From Clostridium polyendosporum (GTDB lineage Bacteria > Bacillota > Clostridia > Clostridiales > Clostridiaceae), in NCBI RefSeq assembly GCF_018332455.1, contig NZ_BOPZ01000001.1:186001-250000 (forward strand): a stretch of DNA of 64,000 nucleotides, written 5' to 3'. Below, in pieces: positions 44,406 through 52,207 of the stretch. Below the pieces are notes generated by a model that was not told the DNA's origin, ran no database searches, and was given only the letters and a program-made list of their open reading frames with translations. The position numbers were made by a program, and so were the translations under genes. Each line of letters begins with the position of its first letter. The first letter of the stretch is position 1.

Positions 44406-46276
44406 GTGAAAATAATAAAAGATTAACACCTTCTCCTAAGAGGGACAGAGGAGGATTCATGGGTGGCCATAGTGGTCCAGGTGGTATGATACATGGTGGT
44501 GAAAGGGCACGTGACTTCAAAGGCACCATGAAAAAGCTTATCGAGTATCTAAGTGTTTATAAATTATCAATAAGTATTGTATTCATATTTGCTGCTGCTA
44601 GTGCCGTATTTTCTATAGTAGGACCTAAAATTTTAGGTAAAGCTACAACAAAGTTATTTGAAGGTGTTATGGCAAAAATCGCTGGTACAGGCAATATAGA
44701 TTTTGATTATATTGAAAAAATAATTCTTATAATTGCAGGTTTATATATAATCAGTGCATTATTTGGCTACATTCAAGGTTGGATAATGTCTGGTGTATCA
44801 ATGAAAGTAAGTTATAACTTACGAAAGGAGATTTCAGAAAAGATTAACCGTATGCCACTTAGGTATTTTGATGGCACAAATCACGGTGAGGTATTATCAC
44901 GTGTTACTAATGACGTTGATACTCTTAGCCAGACACTTAACCAAAGCTTAGGTCAAATCATTACATCAGTTACAACTGTAATCGGTGTTTTAGTTATGAT
45001 GGTCAGCATAAGCGGATTGATGACTCTGGTTGCACTGTGTATGCTGCCTGTGTCCATGATGTTTATCATATTTATAGCAAAGAAATCTCAGAAATACTTT
45101 AAAGAGCAGCAGGATTATTTAGGACACCTAAATGGCCATGTGGAAGAGATGTATGGAGGCCATATTGTAATGAAAGCCTTTAACGGTGAGAAAAAGAGTG
45201 TTAATCAGTTTGATGAACTGAACAATAAACTTTTTGGTGTGGCATGGAAGTCACAGTTTTTAACAAGTATTATGATGCCTGTGATGTTCTTTGTAGGTAA
45301 TTTAGGCTATGTGGCAGTATGTATTTTAGGAGGATGGCTTGCCGCTAAAAAAACTATTGAAGTTGGTGATATTCAGGCCTTTATTCAATATGTACGTTCT
45401 TTTACACAGCCGATTTCACAGCTTGCTAATATATCTAATATACTACAACAAACTGCTGCTTCAGCAGAACGTGTATTTGAGTTTTTAGCAGAGGAAGAGG
45501 AAGTCATTGAAGCTTCTAATCCTGTGAAACTTGAAAGAGTTGAGGGGAAGGTTGAATTTAAGAATGTTCACTTTGGATATAAACCTGATAAAATAATTGT
45601 AAATGACTTTTCAGCTTCTATTAAAACAGGACAAAAGGTTGCAATTGTTGGTCCTACTGGGGCAGGTAAAACTACCATGGTTAAACTCTTAATGCGTTTC
45701 TACGATGTAAACCAGGGTACAATCATGATTGATGATAATGATATAAGAGGATTTACTCGTAGTGATTTACGTTCAATGTTCGGTATGGTTTTACAAGATA
45801 CTTGGCTTTATAATGATTCTATTATGGAAAATATTCGATATGGCCGTCTTGATGCAACTGATGAAGAGGTTATTGCTGCAGCAAAGGCAGCGCATGTTGA
45901 TAGTTTTGTGCATACTTTACCAGATGGTTATAATATGATGCTGAATGAGGAATCTTCAAACATATCACAAGGACAAAAGCAGCTTATAACTATTGCTCGT
46001 GCAATACTTGCAGATCCTTCAATCTTAATTCTTGATGAAGCTACAAGCAGTGTTGACACAAGAACAGAGGTTTATATACAAAAGGCTATGACCAACCTTA
46101 TGAAAGGAAGAACAAGTTTTGTTATAGCTCATAGATTATCTACAATTCGTGATGCTGATTTAATACTTGTTATGAATCACGGAGATATTGTTGAACAGGG
46201 GAGTCATAAGGAACTTCTTGAAAAAGGCGGTTTCTATGCAGAACTTTATAACAGTCAGTTTACTCACGCTGTATAA
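44402..46276 (+). CDS. ABC exporter half-transporter, catalytic subunit
   Basis: This 624-residue protein has a Gly/Arg-rich N-terminal tail (RDRGGFMGGHSGPGGMIHGG), six membrane helices and an ATPase with Walker A GPTGAGKTT. The signature is ISQGQKQL (Q in place of the second G) and Walker B ILILDEATSSVD carries the catalytic Glu. The intact Walker B here and the canonical signature in the partner give one competent ATP site, the asymmetric heterodimer pattern. AAGGAGG lies before the ATG. Confidence 0.92.
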   Translation: MSENNKRLTPSPKRDRGGFMGGHSGPGGMIHGGERARDFKGTMKKLIEYLSVYKLSISIVFIFAAASAVFSIVGPKILGKATTKLFEGVMAKIAGTGNIDFDYIEKIILIIAGLYIISALFGYIQGWIMSGVSMKVSYNLRKEISEKINRMPLRYFDGTNHGEVLSRVTNDVDTLSQTLNQSLGQIITSVTTVIGVLVMMVSISGLMTLVALCMLPVSMMFIIFIAKKSQKYFKEQQDYLGHLNGHVEEMYGGHIVMKAFNGEKKSVNQFDELNNKLFGVAWKSQFLTSIMMPVMFFVGNLGYVAVCILGGWLAAKKTIEVGDIQAFIQYVRSFTQPISQLANISNILQQTAASAERVFEFLAEEEEVIEASNPVKLERVEGKVEFKNVHFGYKPDKIIVNDFSASIKTGQKVAIVGPTGAGKTTMVKLLMRFYDVNQGTIMIDDNDIRGFTRSDLRSMFGMVLQDTWLYNDSIMENIRYGRLDATDEEVIAAAKAAHVDSFVHTLPDGYNMMLNEESSNISQGQKQLITIARAILADPSILILDEATSSVDTRTEVYIQKAMTNLMKGRTSFVIAHRLSTIRDADLILVMNHGDIVEQGSHKELLEKGGFYAELYNSQFTHAV

Positions 46277-46609
46277 TGGAATAACTATTGATTTGAACAA
46301 ATAGAATAGTAATATGGATTAAAAGTTTTAATTTTGTCAGTCTGCTGGTAAGGATATCTTGCCAGCATTCCTTATGTATTAATATGGATTTATTATTAAT
46401 ATAGTGATAAAATATAAAGCATTAATGCGGTTTTAGAGGTAGACAGGATCATATTTTTACTTATTTCAGATCTAAATTATTGGTTTTCGGAGGTAATTGG
46501 ATTTGTTATTATTGCATATTATTTTATAAAGCTAATTAAAAATAAAAAATGAAGTGTTTTATTAAATAAGAAAATTATAGACTGGATGTATCTTATGGGG
46601 GGAAATAAA
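46277..46609. other. Intergenic region with hairpin and ORF remnant
   Basis: A GC-richer hairpin (TGCTGG with CCAGCA, 46343-46367) lacks a T-run, so it is only a possible terminator. A 44-codon open stretch without a start codon (46418-46552) follows, then the next gene's ribosome-binding site. Confidence 0.4.
46418..46552 (+). pseudogene. Possible remnant: C-terminal membrane segment
   Basis: After a TAA, 44 sense codons read SINAVLEVDRIIFLLISDL and later FVIIAYYFIKLIKNKK before TGA. A hydrophobic helix with a basic tail is typical of the end of a membrane protein. There is no ATG, GTG or TTG in a usable position. It may be a decayed gene; chance is not excluded. Confidence 0.3.
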
Positions 46610-47149
46610 ATGGAAAATACAAGTATAAACAAAGCTGTAAAAGCTTCTCTTTTTCTAGCAATTGCAATAATATTTCAGATTTTAGGTAGAAATATTCCTC
46701 AAATAAATCAATTTCTTGTTGGACCTGTAGTTAATGCAGTTTTAATTCTAACAGTGTATATATGTGATACAAAGTGGGGAGTATTAACAGGGATTTTAAC
46801 ACCGGTATTAGCTTGGTTTGTAGGACAACTTCTTACTCCGCTGGCACCATTTATTCCGTTCATAGCTATAGGTAATGCTATATATGTTATATTTTTTGGA
46901 GGTCTAAAAAAATACAAGTTTGGAATATATATATCAATTATCAGTGGTTCATTTGCTAAGTTTATATTTTTATCTTTTGCATCATCTAATTTAGTACACT
47001 TATTTAAATTAAATATTCCAGAAAAATATTTAGATAAGTTAGTTATATCTATGGGAGTTCCTCAGCTTATAACTGGGATAATAGGCGGAATAATATCAGC
47101 AATCTTAATACAAATTTTGCTAAAGAGAAAAATAATACATACATTTTAA
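46610..47149 (+). CDS. ECF transporter S component (second in window)
   Basis: This 179-residue membrane protein has about five to six helices and the S-component features NQFLVGPVVNAVLILTVY and GVLTGILTPVLAWFVGQL, then APFIPFIAIGNAIYVIFFG. Like the gene at 32495 it lacks a local energising module. The substrate is not predictable. The ATG at 46610 is chosen because a GGGGGG tract lies just upstream; an in-frame ATG at 46586 has no such site. Confidence 0.75.
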   Translation: MENTSINKAVKASLFLAIAIIFQILGRNIPQINQFLVGPVVNAVLILTVYICDTKWGVLTGILTPVLAWFVGQLLTPLAPFIPFIAIGNAIYVIFFGGLKKYKFGIYISIISGSFAKFIFLSFASSNLVHLFKLNIPEKYLDKLVISMGVPQLITGIIGGIISAILIQILLKRKIIHTF

Positions 47150-47624
47150 TATAAAAATAAAAAAAATTTTAATCTAAAATTAAAGCTATATTAGTTTTTA
47201 TAACTTTTATAGTTTTTTTTATTTGGAAACACTTTATAAAATGAAATAAGACTAAAACTGAGTAGGTTCCGTGTCAGTTTAGTTTTAGCTTGATTTGGGT
47301 ATTTGTACAAACTGATTAAAATATAAATGTTAGAGATATAATTGATTTATTTTAATGAACATACAATGTGTAGTAAGGTTACTGTACTTTGATATTAATA
47401 ATGGGTTAAACAATTTACCATACTAGTAGGAGAGACTTATTCTATTTTTATAATATCATATCTATTTATAAGTATTTTCCAATAGGTAAGAATAATTTCA
47501 TAGAGTGCTATTTTTTCACTCTAAATATTAGAATATTTTTAATTGTCGAATGAAAAATTATAAATATTTATATATAATTAAATAGTATTGCATTATAGTG
47601 TGTTATTATTTAGGAGGCATAATC
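47150..47624. other. Intergenic region before leuA
   Basis: The 475-base gap holds an inverted repeat (CTAAAACTGA with TCAGTTTAGTTTTAG, 47252-47288) that may terminate the ECF gene, then AT-rich sequence. No T-box motif (AGGGTGGNACC) is seen in front of leuA and no ORF is supported. Confidence 0.5.
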
Positions 47625-49151
47625 ATGACAAAAAGAATATATATATTTGATACTACTTTAAGAGACGGAGAACAAACCCCAGGGGTGAGTTTAAATATAA
47701 GTGAAAAATTAGAGATTGCAAAGCAGCTTAAAATACTAGGTGTAGATATTATTGAGGCAGGTTTTCCATTTGCTTCTAAGGGTGACTTTAATTCAGTAAA
47801 ATCCATTGCTCAAAACGTTAAAGGGCCCGTTATTGTAGCCTTAGCTAGAGCTACGAAAGAGGATATAGAAGCAGCTTGGAAAGCTGTTAAATATGCTGAA
47901 AATCCTAGAATACATGTTTTTATAGCTACGTCAGATATTCATATGAGGAATAATTTAAAAATGAAGCCTAAAGTAGTGTTAGAAACAGCTTATAATATGG
48001 TTAAGTATGCTAAAGATTTATGTACAAGTGTTGAATTTTCTCCTGAGGATGCAACAAGAACCAGACCGGATTTTTTATATAAGGTACTTGAAGCAGTTAT
48101 AGATGCAGGAGCAGATGTAGTAAATATACCTGACACTGTAGGATATTCGACACCTGGAGAATTTGGAGCGTTTATTAAGAAGATTAAAGAAAATGTACCT
48201 AATATAGAAAAAGCAATTTTAAGTGTTCATTGTCACAATGATTTGGGATTGGCAGTAGCTAATTCCTTAGCGGCAATTGAAAATGGAGCTCAACAGGTAG
48301 AATGTTCAATAAATGGTTTAGGAGAAAGAGCTGGTAATGCTGCACTAGAAGAAATAGTTATGACGCTTAAAACTCGTGGTGATCATTTTAAATGTCATAC
48401 AGATATTGCTACCGAACATATAGCAAGAACCAGTAATATGGTAAGTCATCTAACGGGTGTGAAAGTTCAAAGTAATAAGGCTATTGTAGGAACAAATGCT
48501 TTTGCTCAAGAGTTAAGTATTCATAAGGAGGAGGTTATAAATTATAAGGAAACTTATGAGATTATGACTTCAGAATCTATAGGTTTGAAGAAGGATTCGA
48601 TAATTCTTAGTAAATATTCAGATAGACATGATTTTGAACAGCGTTTAAAAGAGCTTGGCTATGATAATATGGAAATAAGCAAGATAAATGAAGCTTATGG
48701 AAAATTTAAGGCTCTAGCAGATAAGAAAAACGCTATTTCTGATGAAGACATAGAAGCTTTAGTTAATGAAGAAATGTTTCAAGTGCCACAAACATTTAAG
48801 CTTGAATATCTTCAGGTTACCAGTGGGAATAGCATAATTTCTACTTCAACGGTTAAAGTTCGTACTAAGCAAATTACTATTGATGAAGCTGCTTGTGGGG
48901 ATGGACCTGTAGATGCTACCTTTAAAGCTATTGAAAAAGCTACAGGTATAAGTGTTAATTTAAAAGATTATTTCTTAGATGCAATAGGTAGTGGGAAGGA
49001 TGCTTTAGGAGAAGTTACTGTTAAGATAGAAAAGGATAATAGGGTGTTTTCTGCCAAAGGAATAAGTACAGATGTTGTTGAAGCTAGTGCAAAAGCTTTT
49101 ATGAATGCTATAAATAAAATGTATTATTATATTAATCTTATAGATAATTAA
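47625..49151 (+). CDS. leuA: 2-isopropylmalate synthase
   Basis: This 508-residue enzyme is the first step of leucine synthesis: 2-oxoisovalerate plus acetyl-CoA. The catalytic barrel has FDTTLRDGEQTPGV, HCHNDLGLAVANS and NGLGERAGNAALEE. Unlike the citrate synthase paralogue at 7244, it keeps the C-terminal leucine-sensing domain (about 385-508; ACGDGPVDATFKAIEKATG). TAGGAGG lies before the ATG at 47625. It stands alone without leuBCD; the substrate (isopropylmalate rather than citramalate) is inferred from length and motif. Confidence 0.85.
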   Translation: MTKRIYIFDTTLRDGEQTPGVSLNISEKLEIAKQLKILGVDIIEAGFPFASKGDFNSVKSIAQNVKGPVIVALARATKEDIEAAWKAVKYAENPRIHVFIATSDIHMRNNLKMKPKVVLETAYNMVKYAKDLCTSVEFSPEDATRTRPDFLYKVLEAVIDAGADVVNIPDTVGYSTPGEFGAFIKKIKENVPNIEKAILSVHCHNDLGLAVANSLAAIENGAQQVECSINGLGERAGNAALEEIVMTLKTRGDHFKCHTDIATEHIARTSNMVSHLTGVKVQSNKAIVGTNAFAQELSIHKEEVINYKETYEIMTSESIGLKKDSIILSKYSDRHDFEQRLKELGYDNMEISKINEAYGKFKALADKKNAISDEDIEALVNEEMFQVPQTFKLEYLQVTSGNSIISTSTVKVRTKQITIDEAACGDGPVDATFKAIEKATGISVNLKDYFLDAIGSGKDALGEVTVKIEKDNRVFSAKGISTDVVEASAKAFMNAINKMYYYINLIDN

Positions 49152-49174
49152 AAATTAATATCGTTATAATGGAT

Positions 49175-49218
49175 AAACTAAACCTATATCTTAAATTATT
49201 AGGATATAGGTTTAGTTT
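49175..49218. terminator. Bidirectional terminator between leuA and the PHP phosphatase
   Basis: A perfect 16-bp inverted repeat, AAACTAAACCTATATC (49175-49190) and GATATAGGTTTAGTTT (49203-49218), ends in T on the plus strand and abuts the stop codon of the leftward gene. Confidence 0.9.
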
Positions 49219-49989
49219 TTACATATATTCTATTTTACCTTTAATAAAATAAACTGGTTTTAAAGAGAGTTTTTCAGCTATGAATTTTGCTTGTTCAAAG
49301 TTTATTCCTATATCCTCAGGTTTATGGGCATCAGAACCAATGGTAATATATTTTCCACCTAGTTCCTTATATCTTGAATATATAGTTATCATACTGTCAA
49401 AAGCCATTTTGTCATGTAACCTTCGGGTGTTAAGCTCTAGAACTATATCTTTTTTTATTAATGCTTTAAAAACTTCATCAAAGTAATCAGGAAAATCATT
49501 ATAATAAAGTTCTTTATCCTCAAAGGGTGCATAACGACAAATATAATCTATATGTCCTAAGGAATGAAAACAATCATATAGTTTTATATTTGACAGCATA
49601 GCTTTTAAATATTTTTCATAAGATTGTTTTTTATCTTTTTCAAAGGCAAAAAATTCTGCATAGATATCTTTTCCTTCAACAGCATGAATTGAACCTATTA
49701 TGTAATCTAGTTTAGTATAATTCTCAGCAGTTTCTACATTTTCATTAAAGCAAGATTCACTAAGTCCCATCTCAAGACCTATAAAGTAATTTTCACTTCT
49801 ATATTGAGTATAGGCTTCTATGTAAGATGATATATCAACACGGAACAGATTCTCATCAGGGTATTCATAATCAAGGTGTTCTGTAGTTAGTAAACCTAAT
49901 CCTAAGTGTTTAGTTTTTTTTAGGGCTTCCTTTATATTCATTTTGCTGTCTGAAGAAAAGGATGTATGAACATGAGTATCAAAGTACAT
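49219..49989 (-). CDS. PHP-family phosphatase (histidinol-phosphatase type)
   Basis: This 256-residue PHP phosphoesterase has the metal-binding motifs DTHVHTSFSSD, TTEHLDY, GLEMGL, IIGSIHAV, LGHIDYICRY and IGSDAHKPED. The pattern matches HisJ/HisK-type histidinol-phosphatases. No other histidine gene is near, so the substrate could be different. AAAGGAGGGATTT lies before the ATG on the minus strand. Confidence 0.82.
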   Translation of the reverse strand: MYFDTHVHTSFSSDSKMNIKEALKKTKHLGLGLLTTEHLDYEYPDENLFRVDISSYIEAYTQYRSENYFIGLEMGLSESCFNENVETAENYTKLDYIIGSIHAVEGKDIYAEFFAFEKDKKQSYEKYLKAMLSNIKLYDCFHSLGHIDYICRYAPFEDKELYYNDFPDYFDEVFKALIKKDIVLELNTRRLHDKMAFDSMITIYSRYKELGGKYITIGSDAHKPEDIGINFEQAKFIAEKLSLKPVYFIKGKIEYM

Positions 49990-50032
49990 AAAAAATCCCT
50001 CCTTTTTCGTAAAAAATTATATCATAGTTTAA

Positions 50033-50067
50033 TGTGTTTCAGTAAGTGAAATCTGGCTCAAATTTAG
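50033..50067 (+). repeat. Dispersed palindromic element, degenerate copy 6
   Basis: TGTGTTTCAGTAAGTGAAATC then TGGCTCAAATTTAG matches the first half of the element (AAGTGAAATCTGRCTCAA) without palindrome B. Confidence 0.5.
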
Positions 50068-50120
50068 AAAAAGTATTAAAAGATGAGCATATCTTATTTT
50101 TAATCAAAGAGGTGTTAAGA

Positions 50121-50654
50121 ATGGAACGTTACGTTATAGTTTGTCTTATAAATGGAGAAGCTTTAAAGTTTCATGAGCAATTAGTTAATACTGTGTGTGA
50201 TAAGTTCAAGGTTATGCCTCAAAGACTACCAGGACATTTTACTATAAAAGCTCCGTTTGAAATAGAAGATGTTAGTGAAATTGAAGAACTAACAAATAGT
50301 TTTTGTAGTCAACATTTAAAATCAACAATAAAGTTAGAAGGATACGGACATTTTAGAGAAGATGTTATTTTTATGGATATAATTCCCTCAGAAGAAGCAA
50401 TTAAGATACATGATGAATATATAGAACTACTTGATACGATTAATGGTCTCACCTGGAGTAAAAATGAGGGTAAGGGAAGAAAGTTTCATTGCACAGTAGT
50501 ATCAAAACGAATAAGAGAGAAATATAATGATATTTGGAATTATGTAAAAAGATATCCTTATTCATTTAATTGTTATTTTGATAATATATCTATTTTAATT
50601 TGGGAGAAGAATAAACGAATATGGGTAACTTATAGAAGCTATAAACTTAAATAA
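50121..50654 (+). CDS. 2H phosphoesterase (2'-5' RNA ligase-like)
   Basis: This 177-residue protein has two HxTx motifs, GHFTIKAPF and FHCTVVSKR, the twin histidines of 2H phosphoesterases (2'-5' RNA ligase/cyclic phosphodiesterase superfamily). The substrate is probably an RNA end or cyclic nucleotide phosphate. The ATG at 50121 is chosen because AGAGGTG lies six bases before it. A terminator follows at 50683. Confidence 0.82.
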   Translation: MERYVIVCLINGEALKFHEQLVNTVCDKFKVMPQRLPGHFTIKAPFEIEDVSEIEELTNSFCSQHLKSTIKLEGYGHFREDVIFMDIIPSEEAIKIHDEYIELLDTINGLTWSKNEGKGRKFHCTVVSKRIREKYNDIWNYVKRYPYSFNCYFDNISILIWEKNKRIWVTYRSYKLK

Positions 50655-50682
50655 ATTTACGATTACAAAAATAAAACATATT

Positions 50683-50720
50683 AAAAGATCTGTTTCATAA
50701 CGAACCAGATCTTTTATTTT
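50683..50720 (+). terminator. Terminator of the 2H phosphoesterase gene
   Basis: AAAAGATCTGTTTC (50683-50696) pairs with GAACCAGATCTTTT (50702-50715) with one wobble, followed by ATTTTTT. Confidence 0.88.
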
Positions 50721-50741
50721 TTAAAAATTTTTTTATTTTTT

Positions 50742-50767
50742 TGCAACCTTTTGGGGTTTATTTCGTC
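50742..50767 (+). promoter_or_regulatory. ECF-sigma-type promoter
   Basis: TGCAAC (50742-50747), 16 bases beginning CTTTTGGGG, then CGTC (50764-50767) and TAATAT. This fits the TGAAAC-N16-CGTC pattern of extracytoplasmic-function sigma factors. It lies about 120 bases before a sigma factor gene, suggesting autoregulation. Confidence 0.6.
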
Positions 50768-50888
50768 TAATATATGAAGACATTTTTTAACAATTATTTA
50801 TTTTGCATATATAAGTATAGGAGGGGTTATTATCACAGAACATATGTTTTACAAAATTACAAGCAGATATAAAATGGGAGGGGTAAAG

Positions 50889-51452
50889 ATGATTAATGAA
50901 TTAATAATTAAAGCAAAAGATGGAGATAAAGCTGCACAGGAGGATATTATAATAAAATTTACTCCACTTGTTTATAAACTTTCATTAAGTTATTATATTG
51001 CTGGTTTTGATGAGGAAGATTTAAGGCAGTTTGGGTATCTATCTATAATAAAAGCTATAAAAAGTTTTGATATAAATAGAAAGGTTAACTTTACAGCTTA
51101 TGTGAAGTGGGCTATAACTAAGAATTTTTATTATGAAATTAGAAAAGCTGCTAAGAGGAATGGTGAGGGGAGTTTAAATAATGCTAATGAAGAGGGAATA
51201 GAGTATATTGAGATGATTTCCTCAGATTTTGATCTCGAGAATTGCTGTATAGAAAACCTTATGGTTAACAAGCTTAGAAAAGTTATTAATATATTAACTG
51301 CTGAGGAAAAAGAGTTAATTTACTATGTTTATAGAGAAAAAAGTGGAGGGCTTACCCAGTACTCTAAAGAAAAGAATATTAAATATTCAAAATGTCTACA
51401 GTTTCGTAATGAAATATTAGCCAAGCTAAAAAAAGAACTGATTTCTAAATGA
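50889..51452 (+). CDS. Sigma-70-family RNA polymerase sigma factor (ECF-like)
   Basis: This 187-residue protein has a region 2 with FTPLVYKLSLSYYIAGFDEEDLRQ broken across the core-binding part, and FGYLSIIKAIKSFD and VNFTAYVKWAITKNFYYEIRK for -10 recognition. A region 4 follows from about 125 (LTAEEKELIYYVYRE, then YSKEKNIKYSKCLQFRNEIL). Region 3 is absent, as in ECF and the clostridial TcdR/BotR/UviA-type factors. No anti-sigma gene is adjacent. ATG 50889 is chosen with GGAGGGG just upstream. An ECF-type promoter precedes it. Confidence 0.85.
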   Translation: MINELIIKAKDGDKAAQEDIIIKFTPLVYKLSLSYYIAGFDEEDLRQFGYLSIIKAIKSFDINRKVNFTAYVKWAITKNFYYEIRKAAKRNGEGSLNNANEEGIEYIEMISSDFDLENCCIENLMVNKLRKVINILTAEEKELIYYVYREKSGGLTQYSKEKNIKYSKCLQFRNEILAKLKKELISK

Positions 51453-51533
51453 ACTAATTTTGCAAAAAATCACAATTGTAAATTATATGTAGTAAGTTTT
51501 TAGTTTAGAATAAATACTGAGACTACTCAATTG

Positions 51534-51562
51534 TTGATTATTTGTTTATTTAATACTACAAT
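51534..51562 (+). promoter_or_regulatory. Promoter of the small gene at 51697
   Basis: TTGATT (51534-51539), 17 bases, TACAAT (51557-51562). It leaves a leader of about 130 bases. Confidence 0.5.
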
Positions 51563-51696
51563 AAGGATAAAGTTTTCAAATAAATATTTATTATGTTTGA
51601 AGAAGCTTTAGTTATTGATTGTAAAACCCTTATTTTTATCAAGCTAAAAATAACAATAAATTGAAAGTAGTTACACATAACAAAGGAGTGAATTAA

Positions 51697-52032
51697 TTGA
51701 ATAAACTTTTTAGCATATCAGGAGTAGTATTTTATTCAGAGGATTTTCAGGATAACATAAATGAGTATAGTGATTTAATTACTATAATACAAGATGTTGA
51801 AAATAAGTTGCATTTAGAAGAGATTCAATGTGTTGATCCAAATGATTGTTGTGAGAAGACAAAGATGAATCTTTTTTCAGAGATAGTTGGATATGTAAAT
51901 CAGGAAGATGAATTTTTCCTACAAGATGAACTTGAGGGAATAAAAGATAAGAACAATCAACTTGAGCTTTTTGTAATAAGAATTTATAAATGTTTAAGCT
52001 GTGGTAAATGGTTAATTGATATATTAGAGTAA
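51697..52032 (+). CDS. Hypothetical protein with paired cysteines
   Basis: The 111-residue product is unrecognised. It is acidic, with cysteines in IQCVDPNDCCEK (residues about 45-53) and KCLSCGKWL near the C-terminus, a layout that could bind zinc or an iron-sulfur centre. There is no signal peptide or membrane helix. The start is TTG at 51697 with AAGGAGTGA upstream. It lies between the sigma factor and pullulanase and has its own promoter. Confidence 0.65.
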   Translation: MNKLFSISGVVFYSEDFQDNINEYSDLITIIQDVENKLHLEEIQCVDPNDCCEKTKMNLFSEIVGYVNQEDEFFLQDELEGIKDKNNQLELFVIRIYKCLSCGKWLIDILE

Positions 52033-52207
52033 AGATAATATGTTTCACAAATTTGAAATATTATGAATAATAATAGTAATAAGAGGAGGCTTGTATTGAT
52101 TTTACATTAACAAGCCACCTTGTTGCTTATTACAATTGCATAGCATATTACTAAGGAAAGATTATAAAATACATAAACTTTAAAAATCAGGAGTAGGATG
52201 TGGGACT

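Noticed and set aside
47252-47624. T-box leader of leuA
   Set aside because: No AGGGTGGNACC motif or specifier-type stem was found; only a probable terminator hairpin of the previous gene.
50889-51452. Toxin-gene sigma factor (TcdR/BotR/UviA)
   Set aside because: Domain layout is similar, but no toxin or bacteriocin gene is near and the upstream promoter looks like a general ECF site.
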